From Cyanobacteria bacterium RU_5_0 (GTDB lineage Bacteria; Cyanobacteriota; Cyanobacteriia; Elainellales; Elainellaceae), in the NCBI GenBank assembly GCA_012033255.1, contig JAAUSF010000044.1:1-34012 (forward strand): a DNA stretch of 34,012 bases. The letters are read 5' to 3'. This document shows, piece by piece, positions 8,928 to 18,543 of the stretch. A program made the position numbers and the translations under genes. The notes under the pieces were generated by a model, which ran no database searches, was not told the origin of the DNA, and saw only the letters and a list, made by a program, of their open reading frames with translations. Position 1 is the stretch's first letter; each line of letters opens with the position of its first letter.

Positions 8928-9794
8928 ATGAATCTTCTGATTAGTAATGACGATGGGATTTTTGCCCTAGGGATTCGTACCTTAGCCAATACGCTCGCGG
9001 CTGCCGGACATGACGTTACGGTGGTTTGCCCCGATCGCGAACGATCAGCAACCGGACACGGACTCACACTCCACGATCCGATTCGGGCTGACAGAATTGA
9101 ATCAGTATTTCATCCATCCATCAAAGCATGGGCGTGTTCGGGCACTCCGTCTGATTGCGTCAAACTTGCTCTAGGAGCGTTGCTCGAAAGTCCTCCAGAT
9201 ATGGTGCTGTCGGGCATTAACCACGGCTCAAACCTGGGGACGGATGTGCTATATTCTGGAACCGTCTCAGCCGCAATGGAAGGTGTCATTGAAGGAATTC
9301 CCAGTATTGCTTTCAGTCTAACTAGCTTTTCTTCTCAGGAATTTCGGACGGCAGCCAACTTTGCTCAAACCCTACTAACCCAGGTAGCTGAGTCTCCTCT
9401 GCCTCAACTGATACTGCTGAATGTCAATATTCCGGCTGTATCGGCAAAGGAGATTGCAGGAGTAGTGATGACTCGTCAAGGGGTTCGCCGCTACTTCGAT
9501 ATGTTTGAGAAGCGAATTGATCCGCGAGGCAAAACCTATTATTGGCTGGCAGGAGAGGTACTAGAGGATGTCAGCGAGGCGGAACTGGAGCAGGCAGGGA
9601 TGTCAGGACTCAAAGCGGTAAGTGCTGATTTCAGTGAAGATGTGGAATGGTTCAGGCGCACTCCGACTGATGTGCAAGCAATTCGTCAAAATTACATCAC
9701 GATTACGCCACTTCAATACAACCTTACCTGCGCGTTAGGGTTAGCCAGTTTACAAAACTGGCAAGTTCACCTCCCTACTTCGCTTAACCTGTAA
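8928..9794 (+). CDS. surE: 5'/3'-nucleotidase SurE
   Basis: A 288-residue protein beginning [10 protein letters not shown], the metal-binding SurE signature (Asp8, Asp9). [13 protein letters not shown] and [20 protein letters not shown] supply the remaining catalytic motifs. SurE removes phosphate from nucleoside monophosphates and short polyphosphates. The ATG at 8928 is selected because the motif must be N-terminal; the reading frame runs 38 codons upstream into the palindromic element at 8814, but that extension is low complexity. At 288 residues it is slightly longer than many SurE proteins (about 250-265), with the extra length at the C-terminus. It is divergent from pheS. Confidence 0.97.
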   Translation: MNLLISNDDGIFALGIRTLANTLAAAGHDVTVVCPDRERSATGHGLTLHDPIRADRIESVFHPSIKAWACSGTPSDCVKLALGALLESPPDMVLSGINHGSNLGTDVLYSGTVSAAMEGVIEGIPSIAFSLTSFSSQEFRTAANFAQTLLTQVAESPLPQLILLNVNIPAVSAKEIAGVVMTRQGVRRYFDMFEKRIDPRGKTYYWLAGEVLEDVSEAELEQAGMSGLKAVSADFSEDVEWFRRTPTDVQAIRQNYITITPLQYNLTCALGLASLQNWQVHLPTSLNL

Positions 9795-10285
9795 AGTAGG
9801 CTATGCAAATCCGTTAGCCGTTTGAACGGGATGGGTACGCTAAACATGAGGAGTGGCGATCGCTGAGCAAATGTTCATCTAAGGGACTTCCTGAGCAACC
9901 GATCGCAAGCTGTGGGCTTCATGAGAGCTAATCTAAGCTAAGTTGATGAAGATTAGTTTACAGAGAGCAAAATATTTGGAGAATCTTTGCCCTTCAAAAC
10001 AAGTCTATAGATGGAGGTGAGGGAAACAATCTAGACTGTATTCATCTAGACTGTACTCATAAGCCATTCACTGAATGGACTAATCTTCCTTATGGGATGG
10101 AGCCTTCGTCTATTAGTTCGCGCAACCTAGACATGGGTTTTGGGGCAGGGCTTCTACCACTACTAGCAACAAGGGCTACATTGCTGAGGACATGCCCACA
10201 GAGTTGGGTTAACTATAGTAAGAAAAAAGTGCATACCTGAAAACACAACTTACGTACTGAGCTAAGCGGAATCCAAGAAACGCTC
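9795..10285. other. 490-bp spacer with small repeats and hairpin
   Basis: No gene is supported. A 15-bp unit ATCTAGACTGTAYTC is duplicated in tandem at 10029-10058, and a palindrome CCATTCACTGAATGG follows at 10064-10078. TATAGT at 10214-10219 could be a -10 box for the MBL gene, but no matching -35 was found. A leader RNA or small RNA is possible but not shown. Confidence 0.4.
10029..10058. repeat. 15-bp tandem duplication
   Basis: Two head-to-tail copies of ATCTAGACTGTAYTC differ at one base. They sit about 230 bp upstream of the MBL-fold gene, just before a 15-bp palindrome. They could be a regulator-binding pair or chance duplication. Confidence 0.7.
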
Positions 10286-11155
10286 ATGTTTAACATTCAA
10301 GACCAATTCACAGTTCATTTTTGGGGAGTGAGAGGAAGTATTGCTTGTCCCGGTCAGAGTACTGTGCGATATGGCGGTAATACCTCTTGTGTTGAGATGC
10401 GGGTTGGCGGGCAGCGATTAATTTTTGATGGTGGAACAGGTCTGCGGGTTCTCGGACAGACGCTTCTCTCACAACTGCCGATCGAGGCACATATGTTCTT
10501 TACTCACTCTCACTGGGATCATATTCAAGGATTTCCGTTTTTTGTCCCTGCTTTCATTAAGGGGAATCGGTTCAAAATTTACGGAGCGATCGCGCCAAAT
10601 GGCTCGACGATTGAACAGCGATTGAATGACCAGATGCTCCATCCTAATTTTCCCGTGCCGCTTCAAATCATGGGAGCCAACTTGGAATTTCGTGACTTGG
10701 AAATCGGGGAATCCGTCCAGCTTGGTGAGGTATTGGTGGAAAATGCGCTGCTGAATCATCCGGGTGAAGCGATCGGGTATCGAATTAGCTGGAACGGACA
10801 TGTGGCGGCTTATGTGACCGACACGGAGCATTTTCCCGATCGCCTGGATGAAAATGTCCTCTGGCTTGCCCACAATGCTGATGTGCTGATCTACGATGCG
10901 ACGTATACCGATGAGGAATATTATTCTGAGCGATCGAGTAAAGTGGGTTGGGGGCATTCGACCTGGCAAGAAGCCGTGAAGGTCGCGAAGGCAGCCAATG
11001 TCAAAAAGCTCGTGGTTTTCCACCATGATCCGCTCCACAGTGATGACTTTATGGATCAGGTCAAAGAGAAAACGGCTCGTCAGTTTCCTAGCAGTGTTGT
11101 AGCCTGGGAAGGCTTAGAAATTGATCTGTTAGCAACGCCTGCTGTTGTTTCCTAG
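10286..11155 (+). CDS. MBL-fold metallo-hydrolase
   Basis: A 289-residue metallo-beta-lactamase-fold protein. Metal ligands are visible: HSHWDH (74-79), His158 in LLNHPGEAIGY, Asp179 or His182 in YVTDTEHF, Asp204 in IYDATYTDEE, His224 in GWGHSTWQEA and His246/His247 in VVFHHDPLHSDD. The start WGVRGSIACPG resembles the class of MBL hydrolases related to phosphodiesterases such as PhnP and class II cAMP phosphodiesterases, so a phosphodiester substrate is plausible, but it is not determined. It lies 124 bp upstream of ribF on the same strand. ATG 10286 has only a weak AAGAAA upstream. Confidence 0.9.
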   Translation: MFNIQDQFTVHFWGVRGSIACPGQSTVRYGGNTSCVEMRVGGQRLIFDGGTGLRVLGQTLLSQLPIEAHMFFTHSHWDHIQGFPFFVPAFIKGNRFKIYGAIAPNGSTIEQRLNDQMLHPNFPVPLQIMGANLEFRDLEIGESVQLGEVLVENALLNHPGEAIGYRISWNGHVAAYVTDTEHFPDRLDENVLWLAHNADVLIYDATYTDEEYYSERSSKVGWGHSTWQEAVKVAKAANVKKLVVFHHDPLHSDDFMDQVKEKTARQFPSSVVAWEGLEIDLLATPAVVS

Positions 11156-11279
11156 GATTAAACCTTAGCTATCTATCCTCTTGAAATTACAGTTACCGAT
11201 CCGCGCACTCGACAAGACAAAACAAATCGACGCAGAATGAGAAGTAGCAAAGTAGCCTCTATGTGTCAGAATGTAAAGC

Positions 11280-12197
11280 GTGTGGATTATCTCATCGTTA
11301 GACACCGTTAAAACTCCAACCTTTGTTGCACTCGGAAACTTTGATGGCATTCACCGAGGGCACCAACAGGTCATTAAACCTGTTTTAGGGACAACCCATT
11401 CCACGGTTGTGACCTTCCATCCTCATCCCCAAGAATTTTTTACTGGGCAACAGAGAACCCTGCTGACGCCTCTCGACGAAAAAGCACAATGCCTGCAACA
11501 GATGGGAATTGAGCAACTTGTTTTGGTACCATTTAATCGGGCATTAGCTAATTTGACGCCCCAAGAATTTGTTGAAACTGTGTTAGTTCAGCACCTCCAG
11601 GTCAAGCAGATCAGCGTAGGTCAAGATTTTTGCTTCGGACGACACCGATCGGGCACTGCTACCGATCTACAAACGATCGCCGCTCAGTATGACATCCCCG
11701 TCGAAATCATTCCCCTCCACACGAGCGATGGTGAACGTATCAGCAGTTCCGCGATTCGTCATGCCCTAGAGCAAGGAGACTTGCAACGTGCCAACCACCT
11801 CCTGGGCAAATCCTACGCCTTAATCGGACAGGTGATGCACGGACAGCAACTTGGGAGAACGATCGGCTTCCCAACTGCCAACTTAAAACTACCCCCTGAA
11901 AAATTTCTCCCCCGACAAGGCGTTTATAGCGTTTGGGTATCCTCCTCTGAGTGGGTTACTCATCATCCTGGTGTCATGAACATTGGGTATCGTCCAACAG
12001 TAGATGGAACGCAGCAAACCATCGAAGTGCATCTGCTAGATTGGACGGGCGACTTATATGGACAAACCCTAACCATTCGTTTAGACCACTTCTTGCGTCC
12101 AGAGCAAAAATTCGCTTCATTAGATGAACTGAAAGCCCAAATTCAGACTGATTGTGAGATAGCCCGATCGCGGCTCACCAGGCATCAACCCGCATAA
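11280..12197 (+). CDS. ribF: Bifunctional riboflavin kinase / FAD synthetase
   Basis: A 305-residue protein of the usual RibF size. The FAD synthetase half has the nucleotidyl-transferase motif GNFDGIHRGH (19-28) and ISSSAIRHAL; the flavokinase half has RTIGFPTANL, GVYSVWV, GVMNIGYRPTV and IEVHLLDWTGDLYG. It phosphorylates riboflavin to FMN and then adenylates FMN to FAD. The start must be the GTG at 11280, since an in-frame TAA lies at 11274-11276 and no internal Met precedes the motif. The MoxR gene follows after 15 bases, so the two are probably cotranscribed. Confidence 0.97.
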   Translation: MWIISSLDTVKTPTFVALGNFDGIHRGHQQVIKPVLGTTHSTVVTFHPHPQEFFTGQQRTLLTPLDEKAQCLQQMGIEQLVLVPFNRALANLTPQEFVETVLVQHLQVKQISVGQDFCFGRHRSGTATDLQTIAAQYDIPVEIIPLHTSDGERISSSAIRHALEQGDLQRANHLLGKSYALIGQVMHGQQLGRTIGFPTANLKLPPEKFLPRQGVYSVWVSSSEWVTHHPGVMNIGYRPTVDGTQQTIEVHLLDWTGDLYGQTLTIRLDHFLRPEQKFASLDELKAQIQTDCEIARSRLTRHQPA

Positions 12198-12212
12198 CTG
12201 GAAAGGTTCATC

Positions 12213-13121
12213 ATGAGGGAAAGAATTGACCAATTGATTCAAAATCTGGGGCGCACGATCGTTGGCAAACAAGGCGCGATTCGTTTAGTCCTAGTTGCCC
12301 TCTTTTCCGGTGGACATGCCCTCCTCGAAGATGTGCCCGGAGTTGGGAAAACCCTATTAGCCAAATCATTAGCTCGATCGATCGACGGACACTTTCAGCG
12401 CATCCAATGCACCCCCGACTTATTGCCAGCCGATATCACTGGCACAAACATCTGGAACCCGCGCACCGGAGAATTCGAGTTTTTATCCGGTCCCGTCTTT
12501 ACAAACGTGCTGCTCACAGACGAAATCAATCGAGCCACCCCGCGCACCCAATCCGCCCTGCTCGAAGTCATGGAAGAACAGCAGGTGACGATCGACGGCA
12601 TCTCTCGTCATGTTCCCAGTCCCTTCTTCGTGATCGCCACCCAAAACCCAGTCGAGTATCAGGGCACCTTCCCCTTACCCGAAGCCCAAATGGATCGCTT
12701 CGCCCTCTCCTTTAGCCTCGGCTACCCGACCGAAGACGAAGAATTGCAAATGCTACAGCGACTTCAACACGGCATCACCGTCGAAGCGCTAAAGCCGTGT
12801 ATTTCCCTAGCAGAAGTACAAGAACTTCGCCAACGCTGTGCCCAAATCAAAATTGAAGCGTCCTTGCAGCGATACATCCTGGCTTTAACACGGGCGACTC
12901 GGCAAAACGAAGACATTCTTCTGGGAGTTAGCCCCAGAGGCACCGTCGCCTTACATCGCGCTACCCAAACCCTAGCCTTCCTGGAAGGGCGAGACTATGC
13001 CATCCCTGATGATGTCAAACTCCTTGCGCCTCACGTCCTCTCTCACCGAATCATCCCTACCCGTGGACAAAAAGGAACCCTAATCATAGAGCAGTTATTA
13101 CAATCGATCGCGATTCCCTGA
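12213..13121 (+). CDS. MoxR-family AAA+ ATPase
   Basis: A 302-residue AAA ATPase: Walker A LEDVPGVGKT (38-47), Walker B LLTDEINRATPRTQSALLE (from 100), sensor 1 VIATQNPVEYQGTFPLPEAQ with Asn145, and the C-terminal lid with SPRGTVALHRA. MoxR ATPases act as chaperones in maturation of enzyme complexes, typically with a DUF58 or von Willebrand partner. No such partner follows here; the next gene is TonB-like. The ribosome site is GGAAAGG at 12200-12206, six bases before ATG. The gene is likely in an operon with ribF. Confidence 0.96.
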   Translation: MRERIDQLIQNLGRTIVGKQGAIRLVLVALFSGGHALLEDVPGVGKTLLAKSLARSIDGHFQRIQCTPDLLPADITGTNIWNPRTGEFEFLSGPVFTNVLLTDEINRATPRTQSALLEVMEEQQVTIDGISRHVPSPFFVIATQNPVEYQGTFPLPEAQMDRFALSFSLGYPTEDEELQMLQRLQHGITVEALKPCISLAEVQELRQRCAQIKIEASLQRYILALTRATRQNEDILLGVSPRGTVALHRATQTLAFLEGRDYAIPDDVKLLAPHVLSHRIIPTRGQKGTLIIEQLLQSIAIP

Positions 13122-13158
13122 AAATAGGGTTTAGATATCAGCATTCAAATTAAGTTCT

Positions 13159-13195
13159 CCCCCATCCTCCCATCCCCCCATCCTCCCATCCCCCC
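13159..13195. repeat. C-rich 16-bp repeat abutting a start codon
   Basis: Two perfect copies of CCCCCATCCTCCCATC (13159-13174, 13175-13190) plus CCCCC run directly into the ATG of the TonB-like gene. The usual Shine-Dalgarno position is therefore purely pyrimidine-rich. Confidence 0.9.
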
Positions 13196-13930
13196 ATGAG
13201 CCTCGTCGAACACTACCGATCGCAGCTTGCCATCCAACAAAAAAACCGCCTAACGTGGTGCTTGCTAATCGCCGTTGGGTGCCATGTGGGGGCGATCGGT
13301 TGGGGAGTGATCTGGAATGCTCAATTTTCCAGGCAGGCTAATGATGAAGCGATCGTTCCAATTGAGTTTGTCTACTTCGATCATCCTGTGAATTCAGTTG
13401 AAAACCCTGACGCTAGAGTTCAGGCGCAAGTAGATTCCGTTGCGACACAAGCACAACCGTCTGATATATCCACAGAAGCAAGGCAGCGAAGTAGTCCGAT
13501 CACTCAAATCTGGGAATGGGTTTCTCAAGAGTTACTGGAGTCAATCGAGCCAGAACCCAACGAACCCTTCAGCCCGAATCAGACGGCTGAACCGATCGCC
13601 CTTGATGCTATCCGAGATGAAATCTGGAGTGACTATGACGCTGAGCTAAAACGAACTATCGATCGCCATTGGCAACCGATCGCCGTGAATACAAAGCGTC
13701 ATGTTAAAGTCCGATTTATCCTCGATCGCCAGGGCAACCTGATGAATCTAACCTTAATTCAGGCTTCGGGAGATGCCAACGCCGATCGAGCCGCTATCCA
13801 AGCCATTCAAGCCGCCGATCCGTTTGCACCCTTCCCAACCGACGCTTCCCAAAACACCCTACAGGTCGATTTCAACTTCGACTACTATCCGACGAATGGC
13901 AGCCCTACTCGCTTACCCCAACCGCTTTAA
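13196..13930 (+). CDS. TonB-like energy transducer / TonB C-terminal domain protein
   Basis: A 244-residue protein with a short cytoplasmic N-terminus, one membrane segment at about 20-40, a polar linker at about 45-145 and a C-terminal TonB-type domain (about 150-230: [51 protein letters not shown]). Proteins with this layout couple the inner membrane to outer-membrane receptors or work in cell-envelope functions; the linker lacks the Pro/Lys-rich repeats of classical TonB, so this is a TonB_C-domain protein rather than a proven TonB. No ExbB/ExbD or receptor is nearby. The start has no ribosome site because a C-rich repeat fills that position. The 3' end overlaps convergent glgX by 18 bases. 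Confidence 0.75.
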   Translation: MSLVEHYRSQLAIQQKNRLTWCLLIAVGCHVGAIGWGVIWNAQFSRQANDEAIVPIEFVYFDHPVNSVENPDARVQAQVDSVATQAQPSDISTEARQRSSPITQIWEWVSQELLESIEPEPNEPFSPNQTAEPIALDAIRDEIWSDYDAELKRTIDRHWQPIAVNTKRHVKVRFILDRQGNLMNLTLIQASGDANADRAAIQAIQAADPFAPFPTDASQNTLQVDFNFDYYPTNGSPTRLPQPL

Positions 13931-16039
13931 TAACATCACCGATCGCTCCACGATTGTAATTGGCTTATCACTGGTATACCACATGCCGTTTTCGACAAAT
14001 CGAGGATGGGTTGTGTCAATGATCACTTGCCAACTCCAGTGTTGTAGTCCCTGCGGCAAGTTAAACTCGATCGTTTCATAGTGAGCATTGAAGAAGAGCA
14101 GGAAGCTATCATCCATGACCCGTTCACCGCGTTCACCAGGTTCAGCAATTTCAGAGCCGTTCAGGAAGATGGCGATCGCCTTAGCAAATCCATCATTCCA
14201 TTGCTCATCCGCCATTTCGCCGCCGTCAGGGTTAAACCAGGCAATATCATGGACTCCAGAACCGTGAATCGCTCTACCCTGAAACCATCTGCGCCGGCGA
14301 AAAACGGGATGCTGCCGCCGGAGCGCGATCAGTTGACGAGTGAAATCCAGTAGCGATGCGTTTTCCTCCTGCAAGTCCCAGTTGAGCCAGGAAATCTCGT
14401 TGTCTTGACAGTAGGCATTATTGTTGCCTCGCTGCGATCGTCCCATCTCATCGCCACCCAAGACCATCGGCACTCCTTGAGACAGCATCAGTGTCACTAG
14501 AAAATTGCGCTGCTGCTGGTGCCGAAGCGTCAAAACATCAGGATCATCGGTTTCTCCCTCCTTGCCACAGTTCCACGATCGGTTATGTTTATCACCGTCC
14601 TGGTTGCCTTCTCCGTTGGCTTCATTATGTTTTTCGTTATAGCTGACCAGATCATAAAGGGTGAAGCCATCATGCGCCGTAACAAAGTTGATGCTGGCAC
14701 TGGGATTGCGTCCATTGATTTGATAGAGATCAGAGCTACCCGTAAACCGATAGGCGAATTCTGCGAGTCGGCTGTCTTCTCCACGCCAAAAATCCCGCAC
14801 CGTATCGCGATATTTGCCATTCCATTCTGACCACAGCAAGGGAAACTCACCAACCTGATAGCCACCCTCACCGACATCCCACGGTTCTGCGATCAGCTTC
14901 ACATCGGCTAATACAGGGTCTTGATGAATGATGTCAAAGAAGGCGGAAAGGCGATCGACCGCATACAACTCTCGCGCCAGGGCTGATGCCAAATCAAACC
15001 GAAACCCATCAACATGCATATCCAGCACCCAATAGCGCAAGCTGTCCATAATCAGTTTCAACACTTGCGGATGTCGGACGTTAAGAGAATTACCGCAACC
15101 TGTGAAATCCATGTAGTAGCGCGGCTGATTCTCCACTAGTCGATAGTAAGACGCATTATCAATTCCTCGCAAGGAGAGCGTCGGCCCCATTTGATTCCCT
15201 TCGCCCGTATGGTTATAGACGACATCCAGGATCACTTCGATCCCTGCCCGATGTAACGCCTTCACCATCTGCTTAAATTCTGTTACCTGTTGCCCTAAGC
15301 TGCCGCCAGAGCTATAGCCAGAATAGGGAGCAAAATAATTGATGGAATCGTAGCCCCAGTAGTTTTTCAGCCCTTTTTCAATCAGATGTCCAGGATAGGC
15401 TAAAAAGTGATGCACAGGCATCAGTTCGACGGCCGTAATGCCAAGCGATTGCAGATGCGAGATGGTTGCCGGATGCGCGAGACCAGCGTAGGTTCCGCGT
15501 AGCTCTGGTGGAATGTCGGGATGTGTTTTGGTGAAACCTTTGACGTGAACTTCGTAGATGATGGTTTCATGACGGGGGGTTTGCAGCAGCCCATCGTCTT
15601 CCCAATCAAACGAATCATCAATCACAACCGCCTTGGGCACGAGATGAGCGTCATCGGATTCTGAAAAGGAAAGATCAGCACCCGGATCTTTCCAGGAATA
15701 ACCAAAAATCTTATCGCTAAACCCGACATCTCCCTCGATCGCCTTTGCGTAGGGATCAATCAGCAGCTTATTAGGATTGAAACGGTTCCCGCTATGGGTA
15801 GCGTAGGGTCCATGTACCCTAAACCCATATCGTTGACCTGGACCAACAGAGGGCACGTAGCCATGCCAGACAAAATTGCTCACCTCCGTCAGTGCTAGCC
15901 GCGTTTCTTGACCCTTCTTATCGAACAGGCACAGTTCAACACCCGTAGCATGTTCAGAAAAGAGCGCGAAATTTGTACCCTTGCCATCCCAGGTCGCTCC
16001 CAGGGGGTAGGGTTTGCCACACCAGAGTGATAGGTACAT
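13913..16039 (-). CDS. glgX: Glycogen debranching enzyme, isoamylase type
   Basis: A 708-residue GH13 isoamylase/GlgX protein. The N-terminus [20 protein letters not shown] is the CBM48 domain. The GH13 blocks are DVVYNHT (272-278), DGFRFDLA with nucleophile Asp349, IAEPWD with acid/base Glu385 and TAHDGFT with Asp457. It hydrolyses alpha-1,6 branch links during glycogen breakdown in the cytoplasm. Length is normal. AGGGAT is immediately upstream of the ATG, with short spacing. It is convergent with the TonB-like gene. Confidence in the function is high. Confidence 0.97.
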   Translation of the reverse strand: MYLSLWCGKPYPLGATWDGKGTNFALFSEHATGVELCLFDKKGQETRLALTEVSNFVWHGYVPSVGPGQRYGFRVHGPYATHSGNRFNPNKLLIDPYAKAIEGDVGFSDKIFGYSWKDPGADLSFSESDDAHLVPKAVVIDDSFDWEDDGLLQTPRHETIIYEVHVKGFTKTHPDIPPELRGTYAGLAHPATISHLQSLGITAVELMPVHHFLAYPGHLIEKGLKNYWGYDSINYFAPYSGYSSGGSLGQQVTEFKQMVKALHRAGIEVILDVVYNHTGEGNQMGPTLSLRGIDNASYYRLVENQPRYYMDFTGCGNSLNVRHPQVLKLIMDSLRYWVLDMHVDGFRFDLASALARELYAVDRLSAFFDIIHQDPVLADVKLIAEPWDVGEGGYQVGEFPLLWSEWNGKYRDTVRDFWRGEDSRLAEFAYRFTGSSDLYQINGRNPSASINFVTAHDGFTLYDLVSYNEKHNEANGEGNQDGDKHNRSWNCGKEGETDDPDVLTLRHQQQRNFLVTLMLSQGVPMVLGGDEMGRSQRGNNNAYCQDNEISWLNWDLQEENASLLDFTRQLIALRRQHPVFRRRRWFQGRAIHGSGVHDIAWFNPDGGEMADEQWNDGFAKAIAIFLNGSEIAEPGERGERVMDDSFLLFFNAHYETIEFNLPQGLQHWSWQVIIDTTHPRFVENGMWYTSDKPITIVERSVMLLKRLG

Positions 16040-16198
16040 ATCCCTATGTTGACTTTTGTTTGGTTTTGTAACGTCGATTGCTCTTCATATCCTAACTGGC
16101 AACTTTGAACTTCACCAGTTTTTCAGGTCGATCGCCTCTTTTTAGTAGGCTGAATCTTATTCAATCTGCACATCACAAATTTCCAGAATCCTTGTAAA

Positions 16199-16217
16199 GT
16201 GGGCATTTTGTCCGTCC
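16199..16217. repeat. Short repeat relative (GTGGGCATTTTGTCCGTCC)
   Basis: A shortened relative of the GTGGGATGGGCAT repeats at 96-119 and 29562-29585. It is enclosed by AAGTGG and CCACTT, giving a small palindrome in the glgX-MFS spacer. Confidence 0.4.
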
Positions 16218-16261
16218 ACTTGTGCAAAATAAAGGTAGAGTAGCTTAACAGTTTTGTGTCG

Positions 16262-17521
16262 CTATTGGACAGATCTTGGATGAAGGATTCGATCGAGATA
16301 GCGGAGAACAGTTATTGCGATTCCTACGCTGGATGCTGCAATAATCCAAAACCCATTGGCAATTTCACCCGTTTGATCCATTGCCCATCCGCCGATCGTC
16401 GGCCCAATAAAATATCCGACCGCCCAACACAATGAGTTGATCGACAAATAAACGCCTCGTAAGGCTTCTGGTGCCAGACCTACAACCAGCGAAGACGCAG
16501 ATGGAGTGTAAGCATCGGTTGCGATCGCCATCACGCCCAATCCTAGGCTTGCCCACACCAAATGATTCGTCGGAGTCGTACCTGTCACCCAAATTAGAAT
16601 AAATCCAACACTCCAAAATAGCGCCGACACAATTAAAGCTTGAGAACGGCTAAAGCGATTGAGGAAACGAGCGATCGGCAGTTGACAGAGTGCCGCTAAT
16701 GCAACGTACCAGGAAAACAAGGCGCTGATTTGAGTGGGGTTAAATCCTTTGCCATCCGCTTGAAATGAAATGTAGTTGGTGAAGTAAAGGGGTAAGGCGC
16801 TGTTAACAAAAGCAAGATAAGTGGTGAAAAAGATGTTCACTCCTACATAAATAAGCAAAGGCTGATCGTTCAGTGCTGTTTTCCAACCTTGCAACATTTT
16901 CCGTTCAGCATGGTGTTGATTGAGAGTTTCAACGATCGCGGCATAAATAATTCCGAAAAACGCGACAAACGAAATTCCGTCAATTACAAATAGGGCACGA
17001 TATGCCCCCGTCGTCGCAATGAGCCATCCGCCAACTACAACCCCCAATCCTAAGCCCAAGCTGTCCGCCAATCGAGTTAAAGCATAGGCTTCATTCCGTT
17101 GCTCCCAAGGAGCCAAGTCTGCAACAACGGCTTCGGTAGCGGGCCAATACAATCCGATTCCCAATCCCATCAGCAAATTGCCCATCAAGAACGTTGGGAA
17201 GTCATAACTCACAGCTAGCACAACATCAGCCAGGGCAGAAATCGCGGCTGAAAGCAGTAGCGTTTTCCGGCGTCCCCATTGCGGCGAATCTGCGAATGAT
17301 CCGCCTAGAATCCGTCCAAACACCCCTGAAACCGATTCACTGCCGATGCCAATCCCAACTGCCGCCGCCGATAGTCCGACTTGATTCACGAAAAAAATCG
17401 GCGCATAAAACAGCACAAATCCTGTCCCAGTTTGCGACAACAACCGACCCGCCATCAAAATCCAAATCCGACGATCGAGCGCAGGCAACCAATTCACAAG
17501 CTTGCTCACAAAAAAATTCAT
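16262..17521 (-). CDS. Major facilitator superfamily transporter
   Basis: A 419-residue hydrophobic protein with about 12 membrane helices. The loop 2-3 signature GGSFADSPQWGRRKT (73-87) is the MFS motif A. The N-terminal half carries GRLLSQTGTGFVLFYAP and the helix 4 region GIGLYWPATEAVVADLAP, typical of drug or metabolite exporters (DHA1-like). The substrate cannot be told. It starts 29 bases downstream of the HD-domain gene on the same strand, so it may be cotranscribed with it. Confidence 0.92.
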   Translation of the reverse strand: MNFFVSKLVNWLPALDRRIWILMAGRLLSQTGTGFVLFYAPIFFVNQVGLSAAAVGIGIGSESVSGVFGRILGGSFADSPQWGRRKTLLLSAAISALADVVLAVSYDFPTFLMGNLLMGLGIGLYWPATEAVVADLAPWEQRNEAYALTRLADSLGLGLGVVVGGWLIATTGAYRALFVIDGISFVAFFGIIYAAIVETLNQHHAERKMLQGWKTALNDQPLLIYVGVNIFFTTYLAFVNSALPLYFTNYISFQADGKGFNPTQISALFSWYVALAALCQLPIARFLNRFSRSQALIVSALFWSVGFILIWVTGTTPTNHLVWASLGLGVMAIATDAYTPSASSLVVGLAPEALRGVYLSINSLCWAVGYFIGPTIGGWAMDQTGEIANGFWIIAASSVGIAITVLRYLDRILHPRSVQ

Positions 17522-17550
17522 TCAAGCATTCTACCCTTCATCCCTGTTCC

Positions 17551-18141
17551 CTATTCCCTCAAATATCCGATCGCCACACACTCACCAATTGCCTGTTGTA
17601 TAAAATCCCAAAGTTCCGGTGTACCTGTTTCAACTGGCAGCATTCGTTTGATCACCTGATCGCGTGTTACCTCATGAATGCGCCATGTTCCACCTTTAGT
17701 TTCGCGATTGTGTAAAAAAGGCTGAATCCGATCGAGTGCGGCTGCAAACTTAGCAGTGATTGTGGCTTGTGCTTCAAACTCATCCCAAAGCGATCGCAAC
17801 TCGCGTGCCTGCTCTGATGGCAATAATCCAAACAGACGAATAGCCGCTTGTTCCTCTCGTTCAGCTTTATTTTGATTCCCTTGTACGTCATAGCAAAACG
17901 TATCGCCTGCATCGATTTCTACCAAATCATGAATCAGCAGCATTTTAATAGCACGGCTCAAATCCACACCTGGAGGCGCATATTCAGCGAACACCATCGC
18001 CATGATTGCGATATGCCAGGAGTGTTCAGCACTGTTTTCTCGACGCGATCCATCAGTCAGCAAGGTTTGCCGGAGGATCTGTTTGAGGCGATCGATTTCT
18101 AGAATGAATTGGATTTGTTGAGTAAGACGGGGAGTTTGCAA
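17551..18141 (-). CDS. HD-domain phosphohydrolase, YfbR/HDDC2-like
   Basis: A 196-residue HD-superfamily protein. RRENSAEHSWHIAIMAM gives His40, LLIHDLVEIDAGD gives the His71-Asp72 doublet, and AAALDRIQPFLHN gives Asp137; this H..HD..D spacing is that of the YfbR/HDDC2 5'-deoxynucleotidases, which dephosphorylate deoxyribonucleoside monophosphates. The role is a family-level prediction. The gene precedes the MFS transporter by 29 bases. Confidence 0.88.
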   Translation of the reverse strand: MQTPRLTQQIQFILEIDRLKQILRQTLLTDGSRRENSAEHSWHIAIMAMVFAEYAPPGVDLSRAIKMLLIHDLVEIDAGDTFCYDVQGNQNKAEREEQAAIRLFGLLPSEQARELRSLWDEFEAQATITAKFAAALDRIQPFLHNRETKGGTWRIHEVTRDQVIKRMLPVETGTPELWDFIQQAIGECVAIGYLRE

Positions 18142-18198
18142 CTTGAATTCCTAGAACACAACTTGATTCCAGGTTCCATATTACAGTTAGTATTTTGG

Positions 18199-18543
18199 TT
18201 AGTATTCAAGAAACAGCGTTTCAAATCCTTCTAGTGAGTCTGTTGACGGTTGAGGTTTAGCATGAGCAGCGATCGAGATTGAAGCATGAATTGGAGCATC
18301 AGAGGTCGTTGTTTCTCGTAGATAATGAGCCGTCGTTTCAAGTTCGCTCACTTGGACTTCGAGACTAGCAAGGCGATCGAGAATCTGCTGCCGACGTTGA
18401 TCGATACTCTGTAATTCTTGGCGGAGTCGTTTTTTCTCAATCACTAACTTATAGATGTCCAAAAATGCTGCCGCTTCAGAGGGCTGTCGGGGCATAGTGC
18501 TAATTTTAGGAAGAATACGACCTTTGCTAAGATTACGACGCAT
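18199..18543 (-). CDS. GvpV-like coiled-coil protein
   Basis: A 114-residue protein with a basic start, the segment KISTMPRQPSEAAAFLDIYK, a coiled coil at about 30-78 (EKKRLRQELQSIDQRRQQIL) and an acidic end FETLFLEY. From memory this closely resembles cyanobacterial gas vesicle protein GvpV. No gvpA, gvpC, gvpN or other gas vesicle gene is in the window, so it may act outside gas vesicles, or the cluster lies elsewhere. The name rests on remembered similarity; function is uncertain. Confidence 0.6.
   Translation of the reverse strand: MRRNLSKGRILPKISTMPRQPSEAAAFLDIYKLVIEKKRLRQELQSIDQRRQQILDRLASLEVQVSELETTAHYLRETTTSDAPIHASISIAAHAKPQPSTDSLEGFETLFLEY

Noticed and set aside
14530..14877. 115-codon same-strand alternative frame and opposite 103-codon frame within glgX
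   Set aside because: Both lie fully inside the conserved glgX coding region and have no independent support.
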